Both the position numbers and the translations under genes were made by a program. A DNA stretch of 64,000 bases, taken from Taklimakanibacter albus (lineage in GTDB: Bacteria; Pseudomonadota; Alphaproteobacteria; Rhizobiales; Aestuariivirgaceae). The notes beneath the pieces were generated by a model. It saw only the letters and a list, made by a program, of their open reading frames with translations, searched no databases and was not told where the DNA came from. Where the stretch lies: assembly GCF_016595235.1 (NCBI RefSeq), contig NZ_JAENHL010000008.1:62001-126000 (forward strand). Direction: 5' to 3'. Shown one piece after another: positions 1 to 8,078 of the stretch (position 1 is its first letter; each line of letters starts with the position of its first letter).

Positions 1-488
1 TGCAAACGGTTGAAACCATCGGCGACAATGCGCTGGGCGAGCTTCGCCATGGTGTCGGGGGCGCCATGGGTCACCACGCGATAAAGCTCGGCTGTCTCAC
101 TCTCGCGGCCACCCAGCAGGGTGACCAGCGGCACATTGGCGGCGCGCGCTGTCAGATCGCAGCAGGCCATATCGAGCGCCGATTTCACATAAGGATGGCC
201 CTTGAAGACGATATCCATCAGCCGGTTGATCTGCGCCCAGGCGCGCGGATCGCGGCCCAGAAGATGCGGCGCCAACTCGGCGACGCCCGCTTCGGCACCC
301 GCCGTGAAAGCCGGCGAATAGAAGGTGCCAAGCGGCGCCATCTCGCCCCAGCCGGTCAGCCCCTCCTCCGAAGTCAGCGCCACGATGATGGAGTCGAAGG
401 CGTCGGCATGGCGTCCTTTCGACATCTTATAAGCGCCGCCGATAAAGGGCTGCAGCATGCGATAGGCTTTGATGGTCTTGATGCGCAT
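1..488 (-). CDS. Enolase-superfamily (mandelate racemase/muconate lactonizing type) enzyme, N-terminal part
   Basis: Only the first ~162 residues are in the window; the gene runs off the left edge. It starts at the ATG at 488, three bases after the stop of the GntR gene, so the two form an operon. Seen: an N-terminal capping domain with the order expected for mandelate racemase/muconate lactonizing enzymes (DSIIVALTSEEGLTGWGE, then GHPYVKSALDMACCDL, then the LLGG turn that opens the barrel). The catalytic Lys and the metal-binding Asp/Glu lie outside the window, so the substrate cannot be read. The pattern GGAYKMS..R..DAFDS with GWGE resembles cis-3-hydroxy-L-proline dehydratases or proline-betaine epimerases as I remember them, but this is weak. 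Such enzymes abstract an alpha proton from a carboxylate in the cytoplasm. Superfamily secure; reaction unknown. Confidence 0.8.
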   Translation of the reverse strand, partial: MRIKTIKAYRMLQPFIGGAYKMSKGRHADAFDSIIVALTSEEGLTGWGEMAPLGTFYSPAFTAGAEAGVAELAPHLLGRDPRAWAQINRLMDIVFKGHPYVKSALDMACCDLTARAANVPLVTLLGGRESETAELYRVVTHGAPDTMAKLAQRIVADGFNRL

Positions 489-491
489 TCG

Positions 492-1175
492 TTACTTCCG
501 TTTGGCCGCCAGGCTTTCGGCATAGGCGACGAGTTCCGCGAAATTCCAATCTATGTGCTCACGCGCATGCTGCTTGGCGGCAGCGGTATCGTCGCCTTTC
601 AGAAGGCGCACATAATCCTCATGCATGTCGACATCGGGCACCGGCTCGTCGCGGGCTTGCTGATGCAGGGCGAAATACATCTGCAGCCGGCGCGCCAGAC
701 GCTGCCACGTATCGAGGAGCAGCGCATTGTCGGACCATTCATAAATCACGCTGTGCAATTGCAGCGCCGTCTCGATCTGGCGCGTGGTGTCGAGCGCCCG
801 TGTCGCCTCCTTCACCTGCACATGGCGGCGGTCGAGCTCGGCGGCGAAGCGCTGATCGCGCAGCGGCCAGACCAGCTCGATGGCGAAGTCTTCCAGCACG
901 TGATGCAGCGCATAGGCATCCTCGATGTCCTTAGGGACGACATTGATCACATAGGCGCCGGCATAAGGAATGTTGGTGAGGAGGCCGTCCTGGACCAGCT
1001 CGCGTACCGCCTCGCGCAAGGGCGCCCGGCTGACCCGCATCTCCTTGGAAATCTTCAGCTCGTTGACCTTCTGGCCGGGGCTAAGCTTGCCGGTCAGGAT
1101 GGCGCGGCGGAGCTGGCCGACGATCTCGGCGCGGCGGGTCGTATCGACGATCGGCTCGAATTCAGTCCTGGACAT
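492..1175 (-). CDS. GntR-family transcriptional regulator, FadR/FCD type
   Basis: Cytoplasmic DNA-binding repressor or activator of 227 residues. The N-terminal winged helix (IVGQLRRAILTGKLSPGQKVNELKI, then VSRAPLREAVRELVQDGLL) is the classic GntR helix-turn-helix, followed by an all-helical FCD ligand domain with spaced His and Asp residues (HVQ.., LHSVIYEWSDN, MHEDY, HAREHIDW) that usually bind a metal and a small organic acid. I chose the ATG at 1175; an in-frame TTG at 1190 would add five residues. The enolase-superfamily gene follows after a three-base gap, so the regulator probably controls that enzyme and senses its substrate or product. A perfect 16-bp palindrome lies about 40 bp upstream of the start and is the likely autoregulatory operator. 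Confidence 0.9.
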   Translation of the reverse strand: MSRTEFEPIVDTTRRAEIVGQLRRAILTGKLSPGQKVNELKISKEMRVSRAPLREAVRELVQDGLLTNIPYAGAYVINVVPKDIEDAYALHHVLEDFAIELVWPLRDQRFAAELDRRHVQVKEATRALDTTRQIETALQLHSVIYEWSDNALLLDTWQRLARRLQMYFALHQQARDEPVPDVDMHEDYVRLLKGDDTAAAKQHAREHIDWNFAELVAYAESLAAKRK

Positions 1176-1212
1176 GAAGGTCCCCGACAAAGAATGAGCG
1201 GACCAGTCAATC

Positions 1213-1228
1213 AGATTGTCGACAATCT
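1213..1228. promoter_or_regulatory. Perfect 16-bp palindrome, probable GntR/FCD operator
   Basis: AGATTGTCGACAATCT reads identically on both strands. It lies 38-53 bp upstream of the GntR start codon. The TTGTCGACAA core is the kind of short perfect palindrome bound by FadR-subfamily GntR dimers. The site is seen; the regulator assignment is inferred from adjacency. Confidence 0.75.
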
Positions 1229-1237
1229 AGCAAGATA

Positions 1238-2134
1238 TTATGGCGCGGAATCCTCCGCCGATTGTGCGATGAGCCAGTTCCAGACCTCTTGAGTAACTGG
1301 ATCGCCGAGCTCGATAGCGGTCGTCACGGCAAACCAGGCCTGATCCGTCTTCAAGGCTCCCTTCACAGGGCGGACGAGACGCCCCTCCTCGATCGCCCGG
1401 GCTGCGAGCGGCAGGCTCGCCAAAGCGACACCGTGCCCAAGCTCCGCCGCGGCCAGCGCGAAGTCGCTGTCGCTGAAATCGAAGCCGGCCGAGATATTTC
1501 CGGGCTTCACCTTCTGATAAGCGAACCAGTCGGCCCAGTTCTCCGCCCGCTCGTCATGCAGAAGTGGGTGCTTTAGGAGGTCGCTGGACGACGCCATCGG
1601 TGTCTTCGCCAGGTCCGGCGATATCACCGGTGCCAGCACATCGTCCATCAGCCGGTGGCTGAGATGAGCGGGATCCGGCTCACGCAAGCGCTGAATGGCG
1701 ATGCTGATCTCCATGGTCTTGAAATCGATCGCCGCACCCGACGTGTCGAGCCATGGATCACATTTGGGCACTGCCCGGCGCAGCGCATGCAAACGCGGCA
1801 TAAGCCAGCGCGCGGCGAAATCGCGGGGCGCATAGATGACGACACTGCCCGGCTTGCGAAACGAGTCGAGCCTCCGACAACCCTCGTCCAATTGCGCGAG
1901 CGAGCGGGCGACGGTGCGCTGATAATCGCGGCCGGCATCGGTCAGGCGGACGCTCCGGCCATGGCGCAGGAACAGCGCCTGCCCGAGACGCTCCTCGAGC
2001 AGGCGCATCTGATGGCTGATCGCCGACTGGGTGAGGCCCAGCTCCTCGGCGGCGCGGCCGAAGCTGCCGAGACGGGCGGCCGCCTCGAAGCCCAGGAGAT
2101 ACTGCAGAGGCGGTATGCTGCGGAACTGTCTCAT
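1238..2134 (-). CDS. LysR-family regulator, GcvA-like
   Basis: About 298 residues. The N-terminal winged helix-turn-helix is clear (LQYLLGFEAAARLGSFGRAAEELGLTQSAISHQMRLLEERLG), followed by a two-lobed periplasmic-binding-protein-like effector domain typical of GcvA relatives (SPDLAKTP..., GHGVALASLPLAARAIEEGRLVRPV). I chose the ATG at 2134 (MRQFRSIPP); an in-frame TTG at 2152 would extend it by six residues into the operator-like repeat. It is divergent from the agmatine deiminase gene with 118 bp between starts, so it probably activates that guanidine/polyamine operon and represses itself. The effector is not visible from sequence; a guanidino compound would fit the neighbours. Confidence 0.92.
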   Translation of the reverse strand: MRQFRSIPPLQYLLGFEAAARLGSFGRAAEELGLTQSAISHQMRLLEERLGQALFLRHGRSVRLTDAGRDYQRTVARSLAQLDEGCRRLDSFRKPGSVVIYAPRDFAARWLMPRLHALRRAVPKCDPWLDTSGAAIDFKTMEISIAIQRLREPDPAHLSHRLMDDVLAPVISPDLAKTPMASSSDLLKHPLLHDERAENWADWFAYQKVKPGNISAGFDFSDSDFALAAAELGHGVALASLPLAARAIEEGRLVRPVKGALKTDQAWFAVTTAIELGDPVTQEVWNWLIAQSAEDSAP

Positions 2135-2146
2135 ATGAATTCCATT

Positions 2147-2177
2147 CAACAATAGAGAGAGTGCTTCTCAATTGTTG
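2147..2177. promoter_or_regulatory. Inverted repeat in the LysR/agmatine deiminase divergent promoter
   Basis: CAACAAT (2147-2153) and ATTGTTG (2171-2177) are perfect complements. Inside them GAGA and TCTC also pair, giving 11 of 12 matched positions per arm around a 7-base centre. The dyad sits between the LysR start (2134) and the agmatine deiminase start (2253), where a LysR dimer or tetramer site is expected. Confidence 0.65.
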
Positions 2178-2252
2178 TCAAGGCAGATCGCTCATAACCT
2201 CTTTCAATCAAGCCGATCTAAGAGGCGCCACAACCTCTTATCCGAGGAATAA

Positions 2253-3290
2253 ATGAACGTTGCTCATGTAAATTCGTCCTACCGCAAACCCGCCGAATTC
2301 GCGCCGCATACGCAGAGCTGGATGATCTGGCCGCACCGGAACGACCTCTATGGTGGCCGGCTCGCCGATGTGCAGCGGGAATTCATCGATGTCGTCCGCG
2401 CCATCTCCCAGTTCGAGCCGGTCACTGTCGTCGCTCATCCCGATCACGAAGCCGTGGCGCGAAAACGGCTGAAGGATCTGGCGACCGTCACCGCTCTGCC
2501 GGTCGATGACTTCTGGATGCGCGATTGCGGCCCGAGCTTCATCCTTGGCAGTGACGGCAGCCTCGCCGGCGTCTCTTGGCAGTTCAATGCCTGGGGTGAG
2601 AAACATTCGCCCTGGGATCAGGACGATGCTCTGGCGCGGCGCGTGACCGCGCAAGCCAGCGGACGGACTTTCGAGTCCTGGCTGTGCTGCGAAGGCGGCT
2701 CCTTCGCGCTCGACGGCGAAGGCACCCTCATCATCACCGAGACGAGCATTCTCAACCCTAACCGCAATCCCGGCGTCAACAAGGCGCTCGCCGAGGCGGA
2801 GCTCAAGGCGATGCTCGGCGTCGAGAAAGTCATCTGGCTGCCGGGCGATCCGATGGATATCGAAACGGACGGCCATATCGACGGGCTGTGCGCCTTCGTG
2901 AGGCCCGGCGCCCTGCTCTTCAGCAGCAATCCGGATCCGTCCGATCCGCATAGCCGCATCCTCATCGAGAATCTCAACTGCCTGCGCAAGGAGACGGATG
3001 CGAGGGGCCGCAGCTTCGAGATCCTGCCGCTCGAGGAGGCCGTCGAAGCCGGCGCCCAAAGCAGCAGCGAGGTCTTCTGCAGCTCCTACATCAATTTCTA
3101 CCTCGTCAATGGCGGCGTCATCGTGCCGGGCTACGGCACGCCCAGCGACGCCGCGGCCGCGCGGACCATCGCCGCCGCGTTCCCTGGGCGCAAGACGGTC
3201 CAGGTCCAAGTGCACGCCATCGCGGCCGGGGGCGGCGCGATCCACTGCATCACGCAGGAGCAGCCGGCACCGCTATCGACCCACGCATAA
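2253..3290 (+). CDS. aguA: Agmatine deiminase (peptidyl-arginine deiminase family)
   Basis: 345 residues, the usual length. Agmatine deiminase (EC 3.5.3.12) converts agmatine to N-carbamoylputrescine and ammonia in the cytoplasm. Seen in order: WMRDCGPSF, the EGGSFALDGEGTLIITETSILNPNRNPG block, the GDPMDIETDGHIDG block with the catalytic His, and GGGAIHCITQEQP with the catalytic Cys at residue 332 near the C-terminus. These are the substrate-binding and catalytic motifs of the family. AGGAA lies just upstream of the ATG at 2253. A polyamine-type binding protein begins 22 bp downstream, so uptake and deimination of agmatine or a related guanidine are probably co-transcribed. No N-carbamoylputrescine amidase is present here. 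A deiminase for another guanidino amine is possible. Confidence 0.9.
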   Translation: MNVAHVNSSYRKPAEFAPHTQSWMIWPHRNDLYGGRLADVQREFIDVVRAISQFEPVTVVAHPDHEAVARKRLKDLATVTALPVDDFWMRDCGPSFILGSDGSLAGVSWQFNAWGEKHSPWDQDDALARRVTAQASGRTFESWLCCEGGSFALDGEGTLIITETSILNPNRNPGVNKALAEAELKAMLGVEKVIWLPGDPMDIETDGHIDGLCAFVRPGALLFSSNPDPSDPHSRILIENLNCLRKETDARGRSFEILPLEEAVEAGAQSSSEVFCSSYINFYLVNGGVIVPGYGTPSDAAAARTIAAAFPGRKTVQVQVHAIAAGGGAIHCITQEQPAPLSTHA

Positions 3291-3312
3291 CAAAAGCAAA
3301 CAGGAGGAAACG

Positions 3313-4398
3313 ATGAGACGACTTGCAGGCATGACGGCGTGCTGGCTTATGCTCGCCATAGGCAGCGCTGCGGCGGGAGAGATGCGGCTTTTCTCTTGGG
3401 AGGCCTATTTCTCCGCCGATACGATCAAGAAATTCGAGACCGAAAGCGGCAATAAGGTCACCTATGATGTGTTCGACTCGAATGACGTGGTCGAGACGAA
3501 GATGCTCGCCGGCGATTCCGGCTACGACGTGGTGACGCCCAATCTCTCGCCGCATTTCGCCCGGCAATTGCCGCTCGGCGTGTGGGGTGAGCTCGACAAA
3601 TCCCAGCTCGGCAATATTGGCAATATGGATCCGGTCCTGATGGCGAAGCTGGCCGAGGTCGATCCCGATAACCGGCATGCGGTGCCATGGATGTGGGGCA
3701 CCACCGGACTCGGACACAATGTCGATATGATCAAGAAGATCATGCCCGACGCGCCGGTGGATTCCTGGCGGCTCGTCTTCGATCCGGTGATCGCCGCCAA
3801 ATTCAAGGACTGCGGCATCGCCCTTCTCGATGACGCCGAGCAGGTGCTGGGCAGCGCCCTCATCTATCTGGGGCTCGATCCCGACACCGAAAACCCGGAA
3901 GAGCTGGAAAAGGCCGTCGACCTGATCGCCAAGATCAGGCCCTATGTGCGCCAGTTCCACGGCTCGAGCTATGTCGCAGGCTTGGCCGCCGGCGACCTCT
4001 GCATCGCCATGGGCTATTCCGGCGACATGCTGGTGGCGACTAACCGCTCCAAGGAAGCCGGCAAGACCTTCACCATCGACTACCGCATTCCGAAGGAGGG
4101 CAATCTCGTCTGGTTCGACACGCTTGCGGTTCCGGTCGATGCGCCGAACAAGGCGGCCGCCCTTGCCTTCATCAACTTCCTGATGCGGCCCGAGATCGCC
4201 GCGGCGGCTGCCAATGAACTGGGCTTCGCCACCGCGAACAAAGCCGCCCTTCCGCTGGTGACCGATAAGATCCGGTCGAATGTGAACTTCTATCCGACCG
4301 AGACGGAGCAGAAGCGCTTCCACTTGCCGAGGGTCAAGAGCGAGAAGCAGGACAAAGTCTGGCAACGCGCCTGGAACCGGGCCAAAGGTCTCGAATAG
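3313..4398 (+). CDS. Periplasmic polyamine-type ABC substrate-binding protein (PotD/PotF family)
   Basis: 361 residues with a Sec signal peptide (MRRLAGMTACWLMLAIGSAAAG, cleavage near residue 22), so periplasmic. The start at 3313 is fixed by AGGAGGA seven bases upstream. The mature N-terminus MRLFSWEAYFSADTIKKFE, then DVFDSNDVVETKMLAG..YDVVTPN, is the hallmark of PotD/PotF proteins, as are the later MGYSGDM and PVDAPNKAAALAFINFLMRPE segments. Normal PotD starts with a W.Y.....I..FE pattern and acidic residues for the polyamine amines; the ligand here may be agmatine, judging from the flanking deiminases. It is followed after 12 bp by its fused permease. No ATPase gene belongs to this operon. 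Confidence 0.88.
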   Translation: MRRLAGMTACWLMLAIGSAAAGEMRLFSWEAYFSADTIKKFETESGNKVTYDVFDSNDVVETKMLAGDSGYDVVTPNLSPHFARQLPLGVWGELDKSQLGNIGNMDPVLMAKLAEVDPDNRHAVPWMWGTTGLGHNVDMIKKIMPDAPVDSWRLVFDPVIAAKFKDCGIALLDDAEQVLGSALIYLGLDPDTENPEELEKAVDLIAKIRPYVRQFHGSSYVAGLAAGDLCIAMGYSGDMLVATNRSKEAGKTFTIDYRIPKEGNLVWFDTLAVPVDAPNKAAALAFINFLMRPEIAAAAANELGFATANKAALPLVTDKIRSNVNFYPTETEQKRFHLPRVKSEKQDKVWQRAWNRAKGLE

Positions 4399-4410
4399 CG
4401 GCATCCCGAA

Positions 4411-6138
4411 ATGCCGACGCCACGCAGCGCCGAAGGCAGCCGGTGGAAATTTGCGATCATCGCCATTCCCTATCTGTGGCTGATCGCCTTCCTCCTGGTT
4501 CCCTTCGGCCTCATCCTCAAGATCAGCCTTTCGGATCAGGCCCGCGCCCGACCGCCTTATATGCCGCAATTCGACTGGAACAGCGGCATCACCGCCTTCC
4601 TGCGCGGTCTCGACTTCGAGAATTTCTCCGTGCTGGCGAGCGACCTCTTCTATGGCCGCTCCTATCTGCAGTCGATCCAGATCGCGGCGATGGGCACCGT
4701 CCTCGTCCTCCTCGTCGCCTATCCGCTCGCTTATGGCCTGACCCGCGCGCCGTCGCGCTGGCGCGGCTTTCTCTTCACGCTCGTCATCCTGCCGTTCTGG
4801 ACGAGCTTCCTGGTGCGCATCTATGCCTGGATGATCATTCTGAAGCCGAATGGCTTTCTCGATATGGGCGGACAGCTGCTCGGCCTGTCGCCCGGCACGC
4901 TGGCGCTGCTCAACAGCAATTGGGCGGTCCTGATCGGCATCGTCTATTCCTATCTGCCCTTCATGGTGCTGCCGCTCTACACCACGCTCGACAAGATCGA
5001 CGGCACGTTCTGCGAAGCGGCGCGCGATCTCGGCGCCTCGGCGGCCAGATGTTTCGTCACGATCATCATTCCCCTGTCGCTGCCGGGCGTCATGGCGGGC
5101 TCTCTCCTCGTCTTCATCCCGATGGTCGGCGAATTCGTCATCCCGGAGCTCCTCGGCGGCGTCGGCTCGGCGATGATCGGCAAGACCTTGTGGACCGAAT
5201 TCTTCAACAACCAGGACTGGCCGCTCTCGGCTGCGATCGCCATCGGCATGCTGGTCATCCTGTTCGTGCCGATCGTCCTCTTACAGCGGGTTCAGGTGGC
5301 GGCGGCGATGAACGAGACGGGCGCCGGCGGGGGAGCGCAGCGGCATTTCTCCTGGATCAACAAGATATCCGTGGGTCTGGGCGTCGCTTTCATCTATCTG
5401 CCCATTCTCCTCGTCATCGCCTTCAGCTTCAATAACAGCCGGCTCGTGACCATCTGGGGCGGCTTCTCGCTCAAATGGTACGGGACGCTGTTCCAGAACA
5501 TCCAGCTTCTCGACAGCGCCTGGCTTTCCTTCAAGCTCGCCTGTCTCTCGGCCACCATCGCGACGGTCCTCGGCGTGCTTGCCGCGCTTACTCTTGTCCG
5601 CTTCCGGATCTTCTTCGGCAAGGCCCTGTTCAACTTCCTTCTGATGGTCCCGATCATCATGCCGGGCATGATCATCGGACTGGCATTGCTGCTTTTCTTC
5701 GTGGCGATCGGCCTGCCGCGTGGCTTCTATACGCTGCTTCTGTCGCACGCGACCTTCGGCATGTGCTTCGTCGCCGTCATCGTGCAGGCACGGCTCGCCA
5801 ATTTCGACCGCTCGCTCGAGGAAGCCGCCTTCGATCTTGGCAGCAGCAGCCTGCAGACCTTTCGTTATGTGACCTTGCCGTTGATCTTTCCCTCGATCCT
5901 CTCCGGCTGGGCGCTCGCTTTCGTGCTGTCGCTCGACGATTTGATCATCTCCAGCCTGACGACGGGACCGAATGCCACGACCTTGCCGATGCGCATCTTC
6001 AGCCAGGTGCGTCTCGGCGTGACGCCGGAGATAAATGCTGCGAGCACCCTGATGATCCTGGCGGTTGTCTTGTGCCTGGGTCTCGGCATGATGGCGCAAT
6101 CAAGGAAATCATCCAAGCTGAAAGGAACCAATCCATGA
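4411..6138 (+). CDS. Single-chain fused ABC permease, PotB-like plus PotC-like halves
   Basis: 575 residues, twice the length of a PotB or PotC subunit, in one uninterrupted frame. The N-terminal half (about 1-295) is PotB/PotH-like with six predicted membrane segments and an EAA loop (EAARDLGASAARCFVTIIIPLSLPG). A hydrophilic linker (about 296-315) leads into a PotC/PotI-like half starting near FSWINKISVGLGVAFIYLP, with six more segments and a second EAA loop (EEAAFDLGSSSLQTFRYVTLPLIFPS). Two EAA motifs mean one polypeptide supplies both coupling helices. The joint falls where separate genes would end and begin. The stop overlaps the next start (ATGA at 6135-6138). It would form the inner-membrane pore for the preceding binding protein. 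Confidence 0.9.
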   Translation: MPTPRSAEGSRWKFAIIAIPYLWLIAFLLVPFGLILKISLSDQARARPPYMPQFDWNSGITAFLRGLDFENFSVLASDLFYGRSYLQSIQIAAMGTVLVLLVAYPLAYGLTRAPSRWRGFLFTLVILPFWTSFLVRIYAWMIILKPNGFLDMGGQLLGLSPGTLALLNSNWAVLIGIVYSYLPFMVLPLYTTLDKIDGTFCEAARDLGASAARCFVTIIIPLSLPGVMAGSLLVFIPMVGEFVIPELLGGVGSAMIGKTLWTEFFNNQDWPLSAAIAIGMLVILFVPIVLLQRVQVAAAMNETGAGGGAQRHFSWINKISVGLGVAFIYLPILLVIAFSFNNSRLVTIWGGFSLKWYGTLFQNIQLLDSAWLSFKLACLSATIATVLGVLAALTLVRFRIFFGKALFNFLLMVPIIMPGMIIGLALLLFFVAIGLPRGFYTLLLSHATFGMCFVAVIVQARLANFDRSLEEAAFDLGSSSLQTFRYVTLPLIFPSILSGWALAFVLSLDDLIISSLTTGPNATTLPMRIFSQVRLGVTPEINAASTLMILAVVLCLGLGMMAQSRKSSKLKGTNP

Positions 6139-7142
6139 GCAACAGCACACCACCCGGCTGGGTCTACAATGAAACCGTGAAGATGTTCGCCACACCGGGT
6201 CTTCCGCCGGTCGAGGACGCGGCCGAGCTCGAGCGCTATTGGGGCCGGGCCTGGGGCGTCTCCAACGACATCGGCCGGATCCGCGCCATTCTCATGCACC
6301 GGCCTGGCGATGAGATGAAGGTGATCGACCCGACCAAACGCATAGAAAGCATCGGCTCCTTCGGCGATCTCGAAACCGGCTGGTATTTCCAGAGCGACCA
6401 CCTGCCCGAAGTCACCGAAATGCAGGCCCAGCATGACGCTTTGACGGCGATGCTGACCGCGAAGGATATCGAGATCCACTATGTCGACGGTGTCGCCGAT
6501 GGCCGTCTCAAATCCTGCTATACGCGCGACCCGCTGATCATGTGCAAAGGCGGCGCCATCGTCTGCCGCATGGGCACGCGCATCCGGCGCGGCGAGGAGC
6601 TCGCCATCACGCGCACGCTGGCGCGCCTCGGCATCCCGATCCTGCGTACCCTGTCGGGCGGCGCCTTGATGGAAGGCGGCAGCTTCGCCTGGATCAATGA
6701 CAAGACCGCCGTCATCGGCTGCGGCATCCGGGTCAATCGCGAGGGCGCCCAACAGATCGGCGAAGTGCTGAAGCGTCAAGGCGTCGAGCTGATCATCATC
6801 GATCTCGTCGGCTACGACATCCATATCGACGGCTCGTTCCTGATGGTCGACAAAGACCTGGCGCTGATCGATCCCTCGGGTCTTCCCTATTCATTCATCG
6901 AGCAGCTCAGGGAGCTGAATATCCGCACCGTCGAAATCTCGCCGGATGACGACAAATGGATCGTCAACTCGCTCGCCATCGCGCCAGGCGAATTGATCAT
7001 GCCGCGGGGCGGATCCAACCGGACGCTCGACAAGCTCGCCAGTCATGGCGTGCGCTGGACGGTCCTGCCTTATGACAAGATGCAGCTCAATGGCGGCGGC
7101 ATTCATTGCTCTACGACGCCTTTGATCCGCGACCCCGTCTAG
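6135..7142 (+). CDS. Arginine deiminase/dimethylargininase-like guanidine-modifying enzyme
   Basis: 335 residues; the ATG overlaps the permease stop by four bases, so the two are translationally coupled. Seen: CYTRDPLIMCKGGAIVCRMG (substrate Asp), GGALMEGGSFAWIN (Glu/Asp region), GYDIHIDGSFL (catalytic His) and a C-terminal GGGIHCSTTPL with Cys at residue 325. This is the fold and triad of amidinotransferase/arginine deiminase/DDAH enzymes, which hydrolyse or transfer the guanidine group of arginine derivatives through a thiouronium intermediate on Cys. The exact substrate (arginine, N-methylarginines, a guanidino acid) is not readable. The last 32 bp overlap the convergent LysR gene. It is distinct from the agmatine deiminase at the other end of the operon, so the module processes two guanidine substrates or two steps. 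Confidence 0.82.
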   Translation: MSNSTPPGWVYNETVKMFATPGLPPVEDAAELERYWGRAWGVSNDIGRIRAILMHRPGDEMKVIDPTKRIESIGSFGDLETGWYFQSDHLPEVTEMQAQHDALTAMLTAKDIEIHYVDGVADGRLKSCYTRDPLIMCKGGAIVCRMGTRIRRGEELAITRTLARLGIPILRTLSGGALMEGGSFAWINDKTAVIGCGIRVNREGAQQIGEVLKRQGVELIIIDLVGYDIHIDGSFLMVDKDLALIDPSGLPYSFIEQLRELNIRTVEISPDDDKWIVNSLAIAPGELIMPRGGSNRTLDKLASHGVRWTVLPYDKMQLNGGGIHCSTTPLIRDPV

Positions 7143-8070
7143 TCCTGGTGAAAATAGGAGAGTCGATGCATTTCCGGCACTCGTCCACAAACCAATCGCG
7201 AAATGTCAGGACGATCGCACGCCGGGCGCTTCTTTGCGGCACGGTCAGGCAATAAGGCTGGGCGAGTGTCAAAGCATGTGCAAGAGGCCTTACGAGCCGG
7301 CCTTCTTCGAGCGGCCGCGCGGCGAAAAGGCCCTGGCATAATGCGACACCCTGCCCGTGAAGCGCCAGATCGAGGGCCGCGGCCGATGAATTGACGGACA
7401 GCCCGCGCTGGATCTCGCGACCGGGCTTGACCGCAACGGATTCGAACCACTGGCGCCAGGACGGGAAAGCCGCCGCGACGGGTCCCCAGTCCGTGTGGAT
7501 CAAGGGCACGTGCGCCAACGCGTCTGCGTTCCTGATCGGCCCGTGCCGCGCCAGGAATTGCGGCGTGCAGACCGGATGGACGGCATCGACGGCGATGGGC
7601 TCAGCCGCGTGATCGCGATCGTGAAATCGGCCATAAGAGAGACGCAGATCGACGAGGTCGCGTTCGAAGGCAATCGGCTCCTCTTCGCCGCGCAGCGATA
7701 TGTCGGTCTCGCCATGGATCGAGATGAATTCCGGGAGCCGCGCGGTGAGCCAGCCCATGGCGACGGACGGCGGCACCGAGACGACCAGACGCGCGCGCCG
7801 GCCGCTGCCGGCGAGCTCGCGGGTGACGCCCTGCAATTCCTCGAAAGCGAGCGTCAAGCGCGGCAATACCTCGCGACCGGCCTCGGTCAGGACGGCGCGG
7901 CGGTTGATGCGGTGGAAAAGCTTGCGGCCGACATAATCCTCGAGCGTGGCGATGAGCTGGCTCACCGCCGCGGGCGAGATCGCCAGCTCCTCGGCAGCCG
8001 AAACAAAGCTGCCGCTCCGGGCGGCGGCCTCGAAGGCTTGCAGGCTGCGGAGGGAAGGAAGTGTGCTCAT
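7111..8070 (-). CDS. LysR-family regulator, GcvA-like
   Basis: 319 residues. Seen: N-terminal helix-turn-helix (LRSLQAFEAAARSGSFVSAAEELAISPAAVSQLIATLEDYVG) and an effector-binding domain with GVALCQGLFAARPLEEGRLVRP, the GcvA-type C-terminal block. The ATG at 8070 is the only sensible start. Its 3' end overlaps the guanidine-modifying enzyme gene tail to tail by 32 bp. It is divergent from the fatty-acid desaturase gene with 81 bp between starts, so the desaturase is its most likely target, though it could also read out the polyamine operon. It is only distantly similar to the LysR at 1238. Confidence 0.9.
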   Translation of the reverse strand: MSTLPSLRSLQAFEAAARSGSFVSAAEELAISPAAVSQLIATLEDYVGRKLFHRINRRAVLTEAGREVLPRLTLAFEELQGVTRELAGSGRRARLVVSVPPSVAMGWLTARLPEFISIHGETDISLRGEEEPIAFERDLVDLRLSYGRFHDRDHAAEPIAVDAVHPVCTPQFLARHGPIRNADALAHVPLIHTDWGPVAAAFPSWRQWFESVAVKPGREIQRGLSVNSSAAALDLALHGQGVALCQGLFAARPLEEGRLVRPLAHALTLAQPYCLTVPQRSARRAIVLTFRDWFVDECRKCIDSPIFTRTRRGRGSKAS

Positions 8071-8078
8071 GGCCTATA

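Noticed and set aside
66-1292. Long open frame of about 400 codons opposite the GntR and enolase genes
   Set aside because: It runs antisense to two genes with clear families, contains no recognisable motif, and is the usual artefact of high-GC codon use.
3250-4569. Antisense open frame of about 440 codons over the polyamine-binding protein
   Set aside because: The plus-strand gene has signal peptide, ribosome site and PotD motifs; the antisense product is low-complexity and family-free.
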